Origin: Fonsecaea monophora
Taxonomy: Eukaryota > Ascomycota > Eurotiomycetes > Chaetothyriales > Herpotrichiellaceae
DNA length: 64,000 bases
NCBI RefSeq assembly: GCF_001642475.1
Contig: NW_019173992.1
Span: forward strand, 62,001-126,000
Direction: 5' to 3'
Position numbers and translations under genes: made by a program. Positions 10,026-19,049 of this stretch are shown one piece after another. Numbering within the stretch: the stretch's first letter is position 1; every line of letters starts with the position of its first letter. A model generated the notes under the pieces. That model searched no databases and was not told the DNA's origin. It worked only from the letters and a program-made list of their open reading frames with translations.

Positions 10026-12080
10026 TCACCGCTTGTTCTGCTTTTGATCACCCCCTTTGTCCTCGTCCTCGTCCTGCGTATGTACCTTTTCCACACGAAT
10101 CATCTTACCCGGATTCAACAAACACAGCGGATCGAGCGCGAACTTGATGGCCCGCATGGCGTCAACCGACGCCTCCCCAAGCTCGTAGACCACCTGGTCG
10201 CGGTACTCGAGCCCGATGCCGTGTTCGCCCGAGACGGTGCCGTCCATGTCGACGCTCAGGCGCTGAATGTCGGAGATGAGTTGGCGCGCCTGGGCCTTTT
10301 CTTGCGCGTTGTAGAGGACCGTGGCGTGGAAGTTGCCTTTGTTGTTGTCAGAGCGCGTCAGGACAAGATATCGAGGGACAGAGGGACAGAGGGACAGATG
10401 AAGGGGAGAGGGGGGAGGGGGGAGACAGGGGAAGAAAAGAGAGGAGAAAGGAGAAAGGAGAGAAGGGTGAAGAGGAAAGAGACAGTCCACGCAATGGGAG
10501 AAAAAAAAACACTCACCGTCGCCAACATGTCCAAGAAACGATCCGAGCATCTTCGACTCTGTCAACCTCTCCCGGCTCTCGCGAATAATGTCTCCCAGCC
10601 TCGAAATCGGGACGCAGGCGTCGGCGCTGATGAACTTGTCGTCGGGCGACTTCTTGAGCGCCAGCGTCGACCACAGGGCCGTCTTTCGCGCCTCCCACAG
10701 CTCTTGACCCTCTTCGTCGGTGGCCGCCAGTTTGAAGAGTGATGCACCACTCTCCCTCGCCGTCTCTTCCACCTGTCGGGCCAGCTGCGCAACGACTTGT
10801 GGCGTCGACCCACTGATCTTCAGAAACAGGGTCGGTTTTTCTGCCCACCGCACCGAACAGTAGCCACCCTCGTTCACGGCGTGCATGCTCAGATCGTCCA
10901 GCAGCTCCATCGCCTCCAGCTGGTTGCCGCTCTGGACTGTGTGCACGGCCATCTTGACCGCGTCGTCGATGCTCGCGAACTGGGCCACGGCCACCCGCAC
11001 GTTCTCGGGTTTCTTGGTGAGCTTGAGGTGCGCCTTGGTCACGAACCCGAGGGTGCCTTCAGAGCCCGTGAAGAGTCTGGTCAAGTCGTAGCCCGAGCTG
11101 GACTTGCGTGGCCGGTGTCTGGTCTGGATGATGGTTCCGTCTGCAAGCACGACTTCCAGGCCCAGCACCCAGTCTTTCATCGTCCCGTACCGGTACGCGT
11201 TGGTGCCCGAGCAGCCCTGCGCGATCATGCCGCCGATCTGGGCGCCCGGCCCGGGATCCGGGGGGAAGAACATGTCCTGCTGGGCCAGCAGCGCGTTGAG
11301 CTCCTGGTACGCGACCGATGGCTGGACCGTGACGTCCATGTCACCCTTGCGGATCTCGAGTACGCGGTTCATGTGGCGGTTGAAGTCGATGCACACCTCC
11401 TGGTGCTGCGCGGCCAGGGTGCCCTCGAGACTCGTCCCGCCACAGAAGCCGATCATGGGGATTCTTCGCCCGTGGCAGATCCGGGCGATTTGGCTCACGT
11501 CTTGGGTGTGTCGCGGGTAGACGATCATGGATGGGATGTCGTCCGCGCGAGGCGCTGGTGACCACTCGGTGCTTGAGCGCGTGCGCCGCTCTGCTGCGTT
11601 GAGAGTCACGTTTTCCTCGCCCAACAGAGCCACAAATTCTTGGTACGCCTCGTGCAGGTTCTTCTCCGACAGATCATATTGGAGGGGCTGCACTGATGAG
11701 AGTGGGAGGGTTGATGCCGTCCTTGTGGCCAGCGTTTGGGGGCTGTGAGGAGCTTCGGCATGAACCTCGCCTCCATACGACGCAAGCAGACCGACGGTAG
11801 CTATGCCTGCGAGCAATGCGACCGCCGGTGTCGCTCCCATCGACTTGCTGCTTTTGAAGGTCTGAACTATCGCATCTGGACTGGACTTTCTAGGGAGTTG
11901 TGTACTGTATCCTCGTCCGTGGACTGATGCAGACAAGCTCTTAGCCTGACTTCGTGGTGGTAGCTGTGTCCTTATCGACGTTCGCAAGCATTGACACCTA
12001 GGTCTAGGGTTCGACCTTGTCGCCAGACTCCCGCGACGGATAGCGACTCTTGATATTCTCCCTACCATCATTCGGTCCAT
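10026..12080 (-). CDS. D-lactate dehydrogenase (cytochrome), mitochondrial FAD enzyme
   Basis: Two exons, 10517-12080 and 10026-10336, split by a 180-nt intron inside GHVGDG/NFHATVL; 624 residues. The intron is a multiple of three and stop-free, so an unspliced reading frame also exists, but removing it restores the family motif exactly. The N-terminus after ATG 12080 (MDRMMVGRISRVAIRRGS) is a basic, amphipathic mitochondrial presequence. A hydrophobic stretch (VALLAGIATVGLLASYGG) follows, as in inner-membrane-sorted Dld1. The FAD-binding PCMH domain shows CGGTSLEG and PDPGPGAQIGGM. The C-terminal domain ends with SGEHGIG and LNPGKMI. It oxidises D-lactate to pyruvate and passes electrons to cytochrome c, serving in methylglyoxal/D-lactate metabolism. 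The frame extends upstream only from a TTG. Confidence 0.93.
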   Translation of the reverse strand: MDRMMVGRISRVAIRRGSLATRSNPRPRCQCLRTSIRTQLPPRSQAKSLSASVHGRGYSTQLPRKSSPDAIVQTFKSSKSMGATPAVALLAGIATVGLLASYGGEVHAEAPHSPQTLATRTASTLPLSSVQPLQYDLSEKNLHEAYQEFVALLGEENVTLNAAERRTRSSTEWSPAPRADDIPSMIVYPRHTQDVSQIARICHGRRIPMIGFCGGTSLEGTLAAQHQEVCIDFNRHMNRVLEIRKGDMDVTVQPSVAYQELNALLAQQDMFFPPDPGPGAQIGGMIAQGCSGTNAYRYGTMKDWVLGLEVVLADGTIIQTRHRPRKSSSGYDLTRLFTGSEGTLGFVTKAHLKLTKKPENVRVAVAQFASIDDAVKMAVHTVQSGNQLEAMELLDDLSMHAVNEGGYCSVRWAEKPTLFLKISGSTPQVVAQLARQVEETARESGASLFKLAATDEEGQELWEARKTALWSTLALKKSPDDKFISADACVPISRLGDIIRESRERLTESKMLGSFLGHVGDGECFFFSHCVDCLFPLHPSLLSPFSSLFFPCLPPPPSPLHLSLCPSVPRYLVLTRSDNNKGNFHATVLYNAQEKAQARQLISDIQRLSVDMDGTVSGEHGIGLEYRDQVVYELGEASVDAMRAIKFALDPLCLLNPGKMIRVEKVHTQDEDEDKGGDQKQNKR
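10337..10516 (-). repeat. Intron with extreme pyrimidine/purine strand bias and G-runs
   Basis: Intron of the D-lactate dehydrogenase gene. On the transcribed sense strand it is nearly all C/T for about 150 bases. On the + strand it contains three copies of GAGGGACA near 10375-10400 and four runs of at least four G at 10403-10431 with loops of 3, 1 and 5 bases, which fits a G-quadruplex pattern. Donor GTGAGT and acceptor AAAG are intact. Confidence 0.75.
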
Positions 12081-12855
12081 GACTCCAGCCTGAGAGCTCT
12101 CGCCTGCACTTGCAATCAATCACTCAGTCAATCAGACACTGAGCTGCCCACACTTCTTCCTCCGTTTCCTTAAACTCGGCAACTCGAACACGGTGATGGA
12201 TGATCTCCTGGACGCCCGTAGCACCAATTTCTCCCTCGCAGCCTACAACCAACAGTCTTCCGCAGGCTTGCCGCATGCCACCGTCCGTCCGTCTGTCCGC
12301 ACTAAGCTTCAGCTGTATGCTGTACGATGTGTGGTGAGGAAAGTCCCAACGAACCAAAGAGTTGATAGCTCGGCTATGTCGCGAAACACAATCAGTCCCG
12401 CGGCCGAGATGATGCCGCCTCGGAATAAAGCCGCGCTGAGTCTTGCGACCCTTGAAACCAGGACCCCAGAGGCTCAGGGGCTTCCACGGGGCTAACATCA
12501 CTGGAGTGAACAACACCACCCTCTCTCATCAATTTATCACCCAGCCGCCAACAGCGACTCAACCGCGGTACATTCTTAGTCGGATTTCTACATGGCTAGG
12601 TTTACTTTGACGACTGTGATGATGACAAGCAAGCCTTTCCTCAATTACCAAGACGTCTTCTACAAATGTTCATTCCTGTCACATCCTACCTAACGCCTGG
12701 ACGGATCTGTGGCAAGAACAAACGCTAGAACCTTTCCCCAGTGTCCCTCTGCATGGCTCGCAGTTACAGAGTTGTTTCTCATGACGTCTCTTCCCGCTGG
12801 AAAAGACTTACAGAGTATCATGCTCGCTTCAAAAAGGTTCTGTGCCATCAGACCA
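12081..12855. other. Intergenic region between two minus-strand genes
   Basis: Holds the promoter of the D-lactate dehydrogenase gene (right of 12080) and the 3' region of the P450. Short tandem bits of TCCGTC are seen at about 12284-12296. No supported gene. Confidence 0.45.
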
Positions 12856-14595
12856 TCAAGATCGCAACTTCAGCCGGACATTGATGCCAGTCTGCTTAAC
12901 GAACCAATGATTTTTGGTAGACCAGTTTTTCCCCTCATCCCGCCATTCGACATCCAACTTGGTGAGCACGGTAGGGACAAGTTTGTGCATTTCTGCCAAA
13001 GAGATCTGAGGGAAAAGAGGTCAACTTGAGTCTTTCTTTCGACATCTTCACAGGTGCGTCGTGGAAATCAGGGGAGAAGAGTACTCACATTCTTGCCTAT
13101 ACACGTCCTGGTGCCGTAGCCAAACTGGAACATATATCTGTCCATGTTGGCAGCAGCGGCCGGTTCAAGCCAACGCTCCGGTCGGAACTGGTAGGCGTCG
13201 TCCCCAAAGATTCTCTTGTCGAAATGAATGACAGCAGCGTTGACACCAACCCGATACCCTTCAGGCACGTATTTGCCGCAAATCTGTAAGCCGCCGGCGG
13301 GCATCAATCGCGGCAAGGTCAGGCCCACACTGGGGTGCATGCGCATGCCTTCTTTGATGCACGCGCACAGGTAGGGGAGTTTCAGTGCCTGCGCGTGCTT
13401 GACCGGGAAAGACAGCTCGCCTTCGGCATTCGCCTGGTCAATCTCGGCGCGGAGTCGCTGGTAGACTTTCGGGTCTTTGACGATGTGGTAGAAAATGGAA
13501 CGGATGGCAATCGCCGTGGTGTCGGAGCCAGCCAGTCTGTCCAGTCACAATGTGCGGTAAAGATAAGGGCTGGAATACTCACAGTGCAATGTATGCTTCT
13601 TGCTCGACCTCTCTCATGGAGAAATCCATCTTCTCGCCCTTTTCTCGCTGGATGTTGAAGAGTTGCTGCAGCAAGTCCCGGCTGTCGGAGGTTGAGGAAC
13701 CCTGGTCGAGCTCTGCCTGCCTCCGTGCAACGCCTTCTCGGGCTGCAACCTCCATCGTCTGCGTGCATTTGATGGCTGCATTCATCTTCGAGTCGAACAG
13801 TGAAGACAGGAGGATAAACGGTCGGAGATACGTGGGCGCGACAGCGACTTGACAGAAGCCCGGCATAAGAGCGTCCAGCGAAGCGATCCATGCCTGATAG
13901 TCGGCGGCCTGCTGGAGGAAGCCAAACATGCGTCCAAAGAAGAGTTCTCCGATGACATCAAATGTATACCTGTCCCACACGCGTTGGCCGGAGACTCACA
14001 GATACCGTGTTTGGTGTTGGACTTACCACTGGATCCAGGTGCCCAAGTCACAGTCCTGCCCACGTTGAGCCAGCTGGGTGAGCTTCTCCACCATGACCGT
14101 CGTGACTCTGTCGATGGAAGCTTCGGATTGCAGGACGTTGGACAAGCTGTACACGTGGTTGACAATCCTCCGCCGCTCTGAGTGCAGTCTTTCGTTGACC
14201 TGGGAGAAGTTGTCTGCATATTTGGACATGCGCGGGTTTCCCCAGACCGGATAGAAATCGGTCTTGGTCAGCGGCGCGGCCGTCCTATACAAAACCTTGA
14301 TGGCCTCGGGGTCGGAGCAGGCGATCTCGTTGGGCGCAATCCGAACCAGCGGTCCGTACCTGCGATGGAGGTCGCGCTGGACCTGGTCCATGTCCCCGAC
14401 TTTGAGCCGCCGCATCACCCAGAGACGACTCACGGAGGCGAGCCACGGTCCCGGCACGTCGGCCAGGGGATGGAAATTCCGGGCGTAGATGATCCATGCT
14501 ACCTCGAGGAGAACCAGAGCCAGAGGCAGCGCGAGAACGGCCGCCACGGGATGGAGAGAGGATTTGACCGCGTTGATGATTGTGTCGACCAACAT
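12856..14595 (-). CDS. Cytochrome P450, pisatin-demethylase-like
   Basis: Four exons (14027-14595, 13583-13969, 13089-13536, 12856-13005) give 517 residues with all junctions in frame. An N-terminal membrane anchor (about residues 15-37) is followed by the proline-rich hinge DVPGPWLAS. The I-helix oxygen-binding motif AGSDTTA spans the third exon start, ExxR is seen as KEGMR, and the heme-binding loop is FQFGYGTRTCIGK. The overall resemblance (YGPLVRIAPNEI, DPEAIKVLY) is to the large fungal group that includes pisatin demethylase. Such enzymes are ER-bound monooxygenases that often act on phenolic or phytoalexin-like compounds. The actual substrate is unknown. No dedicated reductase gene is nearby. 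Confidence 0.92.
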
Positions 14596-15930
14596 TATTG
14601 CGAACTTGTGGCCTTGATATTTTCTTGGCCTTTTTCTGTAAATGTCTTATTGTCGATATCGTTCTCGTGGGGACAAGAGACAAGTGACCTTGAGAGAGCT
14701 GCTCGCTCACAAGCAGGACCACAAAATAAAACAAATAGCTTTACTTACTTACTTACAACCACGCCGTGAATTGCTTCTGAGCACCCACCCCCCATCTACC
14801 AAATAATAGAAAGTTCTTAACCAACGTACCCGAGTATACACACACGCCCATAAGGACCTCCCCCGGCCCGACTGTTCGAACGTCGGGGTGATGAACCCAC
14901 CCCCCACACATGAGCCGGGGGGTCGCAAACTCCATTTCTGGTAACCCCCCGGCTCCCCAGCTCCAGATACCCCGGGGATGCCTAGCGACCCCAGATGCCC
15001 CCCTCGCTCGCACCTCGTATTGCGGGTTGAGCCACGTAGAATCCCGGGTCGGCGAGCTGGCCGCGTCTTTCGACTTGCTATTTGGGGAATGCGGCCATGC
15101 TGCTTTACTCACGATGACGCTAAGTCTTTTTAGGATTAGCTTTCCGAATCCTATGACTAAGCGCCAAGATAATGCGAATACCTAGTATTCAAGTCAAAAA
15201 GAACATTCAGCGAACCACCGAAACTATTGTCGTGTTAGGCTCGTGCTTCTTGTAGAGCTGTGTCGAATATCATACAGGCGGCTCTTATCTCGATTCGTAT
15301 ACGCTGCAGAGAGGGCGAAATGGAAGCTTGCAACGGGGCAACAGTCTGCGCATCTCGGCACGCTCACAACCTCAGCCTCATCCTCACCCTCAAACGCCCA
15401 AGAACGAAGACATCCCAGTGGAAGAACGCCACGATACTGATCTCGATGCAAAGCGTTATACATGTCGCAGAGGCCAAGTCAATAATGTTGCGTTGTCTCT
15501 GAATGAAAGGCTTGCTCGATCGTCCTGCTGACCCTTCCTTTCGAATGCCAGTGGTGCCAGAGGGTGAGAACTGATTGTGAATGTACCACAACTGGGCGCG
15601 TGATGCTGCATCTGTCGGAGCAATGGCATACAACCATCAGCGCAGCACCTCCTAGTCCATGTCATCGTGCGTTGGTTTGTGCGACACCAGCAATGGAACC
15701 ACGCCTGATGCTGTTTCCGCCCAAGTCTATATGTTGTCGTCACACCCATTGACCCCCGCTCTGCGAAAGATGTGGCAGACCTGTTTCACCTTTCCATCGC
15801 TTGGTTGATCTCTCAAACATCCAGCAAAGCCCAAAAGCCTAGTCCATTCACACTGTGTATTTTGCCTTCCCATCTTGTTGCATTTGAGTATGATTATACT
15901 GATACCTCAGCTGTAGCTCACACCGACAGC
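14596..15930. other. Intergenic region
   Basis: About 1.3 kb. It contains the P450 promoter and C-rich stretches around 14880-14990. A Cys-containing open stretch around 15330-15600 (TCRRG; CQWCQRVRTDC in another frame) might be remnants or exons of a small protein, but no consistent gene model could be built. No repeats of note. Confidence 0.35.
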
Positions 15931-16218
15931 ATGTGCCAGATTGAAATGCCAGTGGAGGCCAGATTTGGCTGTGGGCACACGGGAAAAGACATAGCCGAGC
16001 CTAAAACCTACCCCTGCGAATCGGCGCGCCACAGCGGCCGTGAATGTGACACAAAAACCACAACATCAAAGGCAATGAGTCGCGGCTACTTTTTCAGAAA
16101 TCTCTGTCCCACCTGCCGGGGAAAACCACCCCCAGGTACACAACAAGACGACGGAGGAGTTGGTGGCGGCAGCTCAGGCTCTGCTGCGAGCACATCAGCC
16201 ATCAAGGGGGGACCTTAG
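15931..16218 (+). CDS. Small Cys-rich fungal protein of unknown function
   Basis: 95 residues from ATG 15931; the frame is open further upstream, but that part looks non-coding. The sequence starts MCQIEMPVEARFGCGHTG, has a second Cys group (YPCESA.. RECDT) and ends with LCPTCRG before a Gly/Ser-rich tail. This layout of an N-terminal MC, CGH, then a C-terminal CPxC resembles a loose group of small fungal hypothetical proteins that may bind zinc. No function is known and none is proposed. It could also be a fragment of a longer spliced gene. Confidence 0.45.
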   Translation: MCQIEMPVEARFGCGHTGKDIAEPKTYPCESARHSGRECDTKTTTSKAMSRGYFFRNLCPTCRGKPPPGTQQDDGGVGGGSSGSAASTSAIKGGP

Positions 16219-16893
16219 AAGTTGGACGGCGCCGACATGATCTGGTTTGACATCCAACATTGTCTGAGAGGAAAAGAGGGTTCTTTAAGCACAAACACAG
16301 CCTCGCGTTGAGAGAAGCGCAGTGTCGCTGCCCTGCTTACTCGAGCAATTTCCCTGGCTGGATGCTCATTTCTGGCCACACTGACACTCATTTATATAAA
16401 TGGAGGGCTTGCAGGGTTGCGGGACAAGTTTGTGTCGTGAATGGCCTCATCATTGAATCTCTGGTCGGTCAGTTGGCTTGCCAATGTGACTGACTGACTG
16501 TACGACATGATAGGGACATCCCCACAGGCTCGCAAGGTACCTACCTGAACACGTTATAGATGGTAAAACAGCTATGTTTGTTGACTTGATTTTGTGGTTG
16601 TTTAGCCATCCATCGGCTACTTATATCGCACTCCAGACGTAACTGGCAGTGCTTCCAAGGCGATGTAGCGACTGTTCAGCCTCTCTTGCCACGCTGTTCT
16701 TCACCCTTGATACCTGCAATCCCTCCGTGAGGTTACACAAGGCCATCCCCCTGTATCACATGATCACGCGAATCACTGTCGCGTTTCGAATTCTTTCAGG
16801 AGGATTGAATCTCCTGAAAAATAATTTTCACCCCCCTTTCTCAACTTCACAAACCACCATTCCTATGAACTTGCATCTCTTACTAGCTTCACC
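16219..16893. other. Intergenic region
   Basis: About 675 bases with no supported gene. It should include the promoter of the kinase-like gene; a start context ACCATGG is present at 16894. Confidence 0.45.
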
Positions 16894-17628
16894 ATGGCTT
16901 TATTTTCATCTATCGATGGGTCATATATAGTACCACCCGCGGGTCGATACTTGGCGTCTGGCTACGCCGCAGATGTCTACCAGCTCGACGATAATAAAAG
17001 TCTCGCCCTCAAACGACCCAAATCCTATCCAGGAGACCTCTCGGGGAATCGGCACTTTCGCGGACTCGTCGACAATGAGAGACGCATCTATGAGCTTCTC
17101 GGACCCCACGATGGAATCTTGAAATTCTACGGCTGCCCAGACGAAGAGACAGGAGCGCTCAAGCTAGAATATGCAGACGGCGGCGATCTGTGCGGCTACA
17201 TCACGACCCAACCCAGACCCAGCGACGCTCACCGCTTCGAGATGATTCGACTCCTGTCAACGACGTGGCTGTACATCTACGCGCGCCACGTGCTGATCCA
17301 GGATATCAACACGGACAACGTCCTCGTCCACCGCGGGATGCCCAAAGTCGGCGACTTCACCCAAGCCATCGTCTACCCCGGGGGCTGCCCGCCGCCGCAG
17401 CACGACTTTTGGATCGACATAATTGGCATTGGCTGTGTCCTGTACTCTATCGAGAAGTGGGAGGTCTTTGATTACGATTACTTCTCAGACCAACGATGGC
17501 CAGAGCCCGCAGACCTCAGGTCTGTAGAGGGCATGGCCTTGGGCCCAGTCATCACCAAGTGCTGGGAGCGTGGATACACTTGCATGCAGGACTTTCACGA
17601 CCATGTCATGCGCCTGCTCAAGTTGTGA
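16894..17628 (+). CDS. Compact protein-kinase-like protein
   Basis: Single exon, 244 residues. Kinase landmarks in order: a glycine-poor loop (ASGYAADVYQL), a candidate ATP-lysine in SLALKRPK, and a candidate helix-C Glu in NERRIYELLG. The catalytic-loop equivalent is LIQDINTDNVLV: the Asp and Asn are kept but HRD has become IQD. The metal-binding loop is GDFTQA, where DFG has become DFT. The C-lobe is short. Similar minimal kinase-like proteins are widespread in filamentous fungi and are mostly uncharacterised. The retained Lys, Glu and Asp residues leave catalytic activity possible, so it is not called a pseudokinase. The start has a good ACCATGG context. No functional link with its neighbours is visible. 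Confidence 0.7.
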   Translation: MALFSSIDGSYIVPPAGRYLASGYAADVYQLDDNKSLALKRPKSYPGDLSGNRHFRGLVDNERRIYELLGPHDGILKFYGCPDEETGALKLEYADGGDLCGYITTQPRPSDAHRFEMIRLLSTTWLYIYARHVLIQDINTDNVLVHRGMPKVGDFTQAIVYPGGCPPPQHDFWIDIIGIGCVLYSIEKWEVFDYDYFSDQRWPEPADLRSVEGMALGPVITKCWERGYTCMQDFHDHVMRLLKL

Positions 17629-18203
17629 AAGGATGTCCTAGCGCATTCTCTCCGCCCTGAAGGATGTCAATCGGCCCATGGCCATACAACGAACCCAATA
17701 CTTCATCTTCATGCACTTGGTCCGCGAGTTTAGAGGTTGGAAGACAGCAAGGATATCTGCCGAGCAAGGATGGAGGACATCCACTGTGGTCACTTGGTCT
17801 TATCACGCCTGTTTTACACTGTCGTCAAATCTCTCGCATCAAGCCACACATAGGTCATGTCAGTCGCCTCTACCAGTCGCATTGCGTAGGCCCCCCTGTA
17901 GAGGCGCAAAGCTAGCTCAAGCCCCACGAGATGCTGCCGTGGTGAAGCGGCGACAGATGACGGGTCAAAAAAGGAAACATGTACAATTAGAGAGAACCAC
18001 TAAGTCCGCTGCCGTTGTTCGAGGTACGATATCGGGTAACGAATACGATCACTGTGTAGACGGGACCACTCCCGAGTTCGTGAGGCTTACGCGGTACTTG
18101 TGTATTACCTGCCCGGGTGGTGGCCTGGGTACTCAGTCTCAGCCTCCCCACTTGGTAGCGAGCAGTCAGCAGCAGCCGTGCGTGTGTGATTTACCTAGTA
18201 TCA

Positions 18204-18246
18204 CATCCATCCATCCATCCATACATACATACGTACATACATACAT
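18204..18246. repeat. ATCC/ATAC tetranucleotide microsatellite
   Basis: About four CCAT units run directly into about seven CATA/CGTA units. Ordinary fungal simple repeat. Confidence 0.85.
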
Positions 18247-18460
18247 GGTACGGGTCGGGTACCTGTTACCTCTTCCAGGCATAGGGCAAAGGTTGATATT
18301 ACATGGGTAGTTATGCTAAAATGTGAACATCCACGTCTCCCCACATGACGATACCACATATGGTAGTTCCTACGCAGACAAAGTAGTCTAGCGACCTCTA
18401 CCGAGTCCTTGGAAGAAGCATCCGCGATCGAAAAGAGCCAGTCGCTTGTCCACTTGAATA

Positions 18461-18525
18461 CCTACCTACCTACCTACCTACCTACCCACCAAGGTAGGTA
18501 AGTAGGTAAGTAGGTAGGTAGGTAG
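18461..18525. repeat. Inverted tetranucleotide repeat (CCTA arm, TAGG arm)
   Basis: Six to seven CCTA units (18461-18486), a spacer of about six bases, then TAGG/TAAG units (18493-18525) complementary to the first arm. The two arms could fold into a long hairpin. It lies about 520 bases downstream of the stop (19050) of the minus-strand monooxygenase gene. Confidence 0.85.
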
Positions 18526-19049
18526 CTCGTAGTCCGTTACCCGTAACACGGACACGCGATACTTGTCCTTGTCCTTGTAGACCTTTTCCCACCTACACCT
18601 GCACCTGCGTGTTCCTTCCAACATTATCTTGTGTAAGTAGTAGGAAGGTATCTAGATGTCAAATGACAGTGCCATAGAGATGTAGATACAGATACGAGTA
18701 CAAGTACGAGTACAACCCAACCCAGCCTGTTCGAGTTCCTTTCACTCATGTGATAGTACTACTATGCTTCTTGATAGTTCTAACTAGGAGCGATTTGTAG
18801 CGACAGGTTGGGGCGGCCCAGGTGTACGGGGTACCCGGTAGATAGTAGTAAGTAGTGTACTGGGCACGAAGGCTAGAGTCTATGGTACCGAGTACAGCGT
18901 ATATTGATCACCTCCGTCGAGATGTGTTACGCATGTGAAGAAGCAGACTCTATCACCTCGACACAAATGGTAAACGAGCGGTAAACAAGAAAAGTTTAGC
19001 TTCCTGTTTCCTGTTATATTGTATTGTATTCCACCAATATCGACCATAC

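Larger units (their letters stand above)
17629..19049. other. Intergenic region rich in simple repeats
   Basis: About 1.4 kb without a supported gene. It contains two tetranucleotide tracts, annotated separately, and many short RTAC/GTAC repeats between 18540 and 18900. A long open frame at 17678-18310 has no recognisable protein features. Confidence 0.5.

Noticed and set aside
10797..11561. Long plus-strand open frame (254 codons)
   Set aside because: It lies fully antisense to the FAD domain of D-lactate dehydrogenase; GC-rich third positions create open antisense frames. No domain in its translation.
17678..18310. Plus-strand open frame of 210 codons
   Set aside because: Runs through microsatellite sequence, is low in protein-like composition and has no domain.
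18204..18525. Regularly spaced short repeats resembling an array
   Set aside because: These are uninterrupted tetranucleotide microsatellites without spacers, in a eukaryotic genome; not a CRISPR array.
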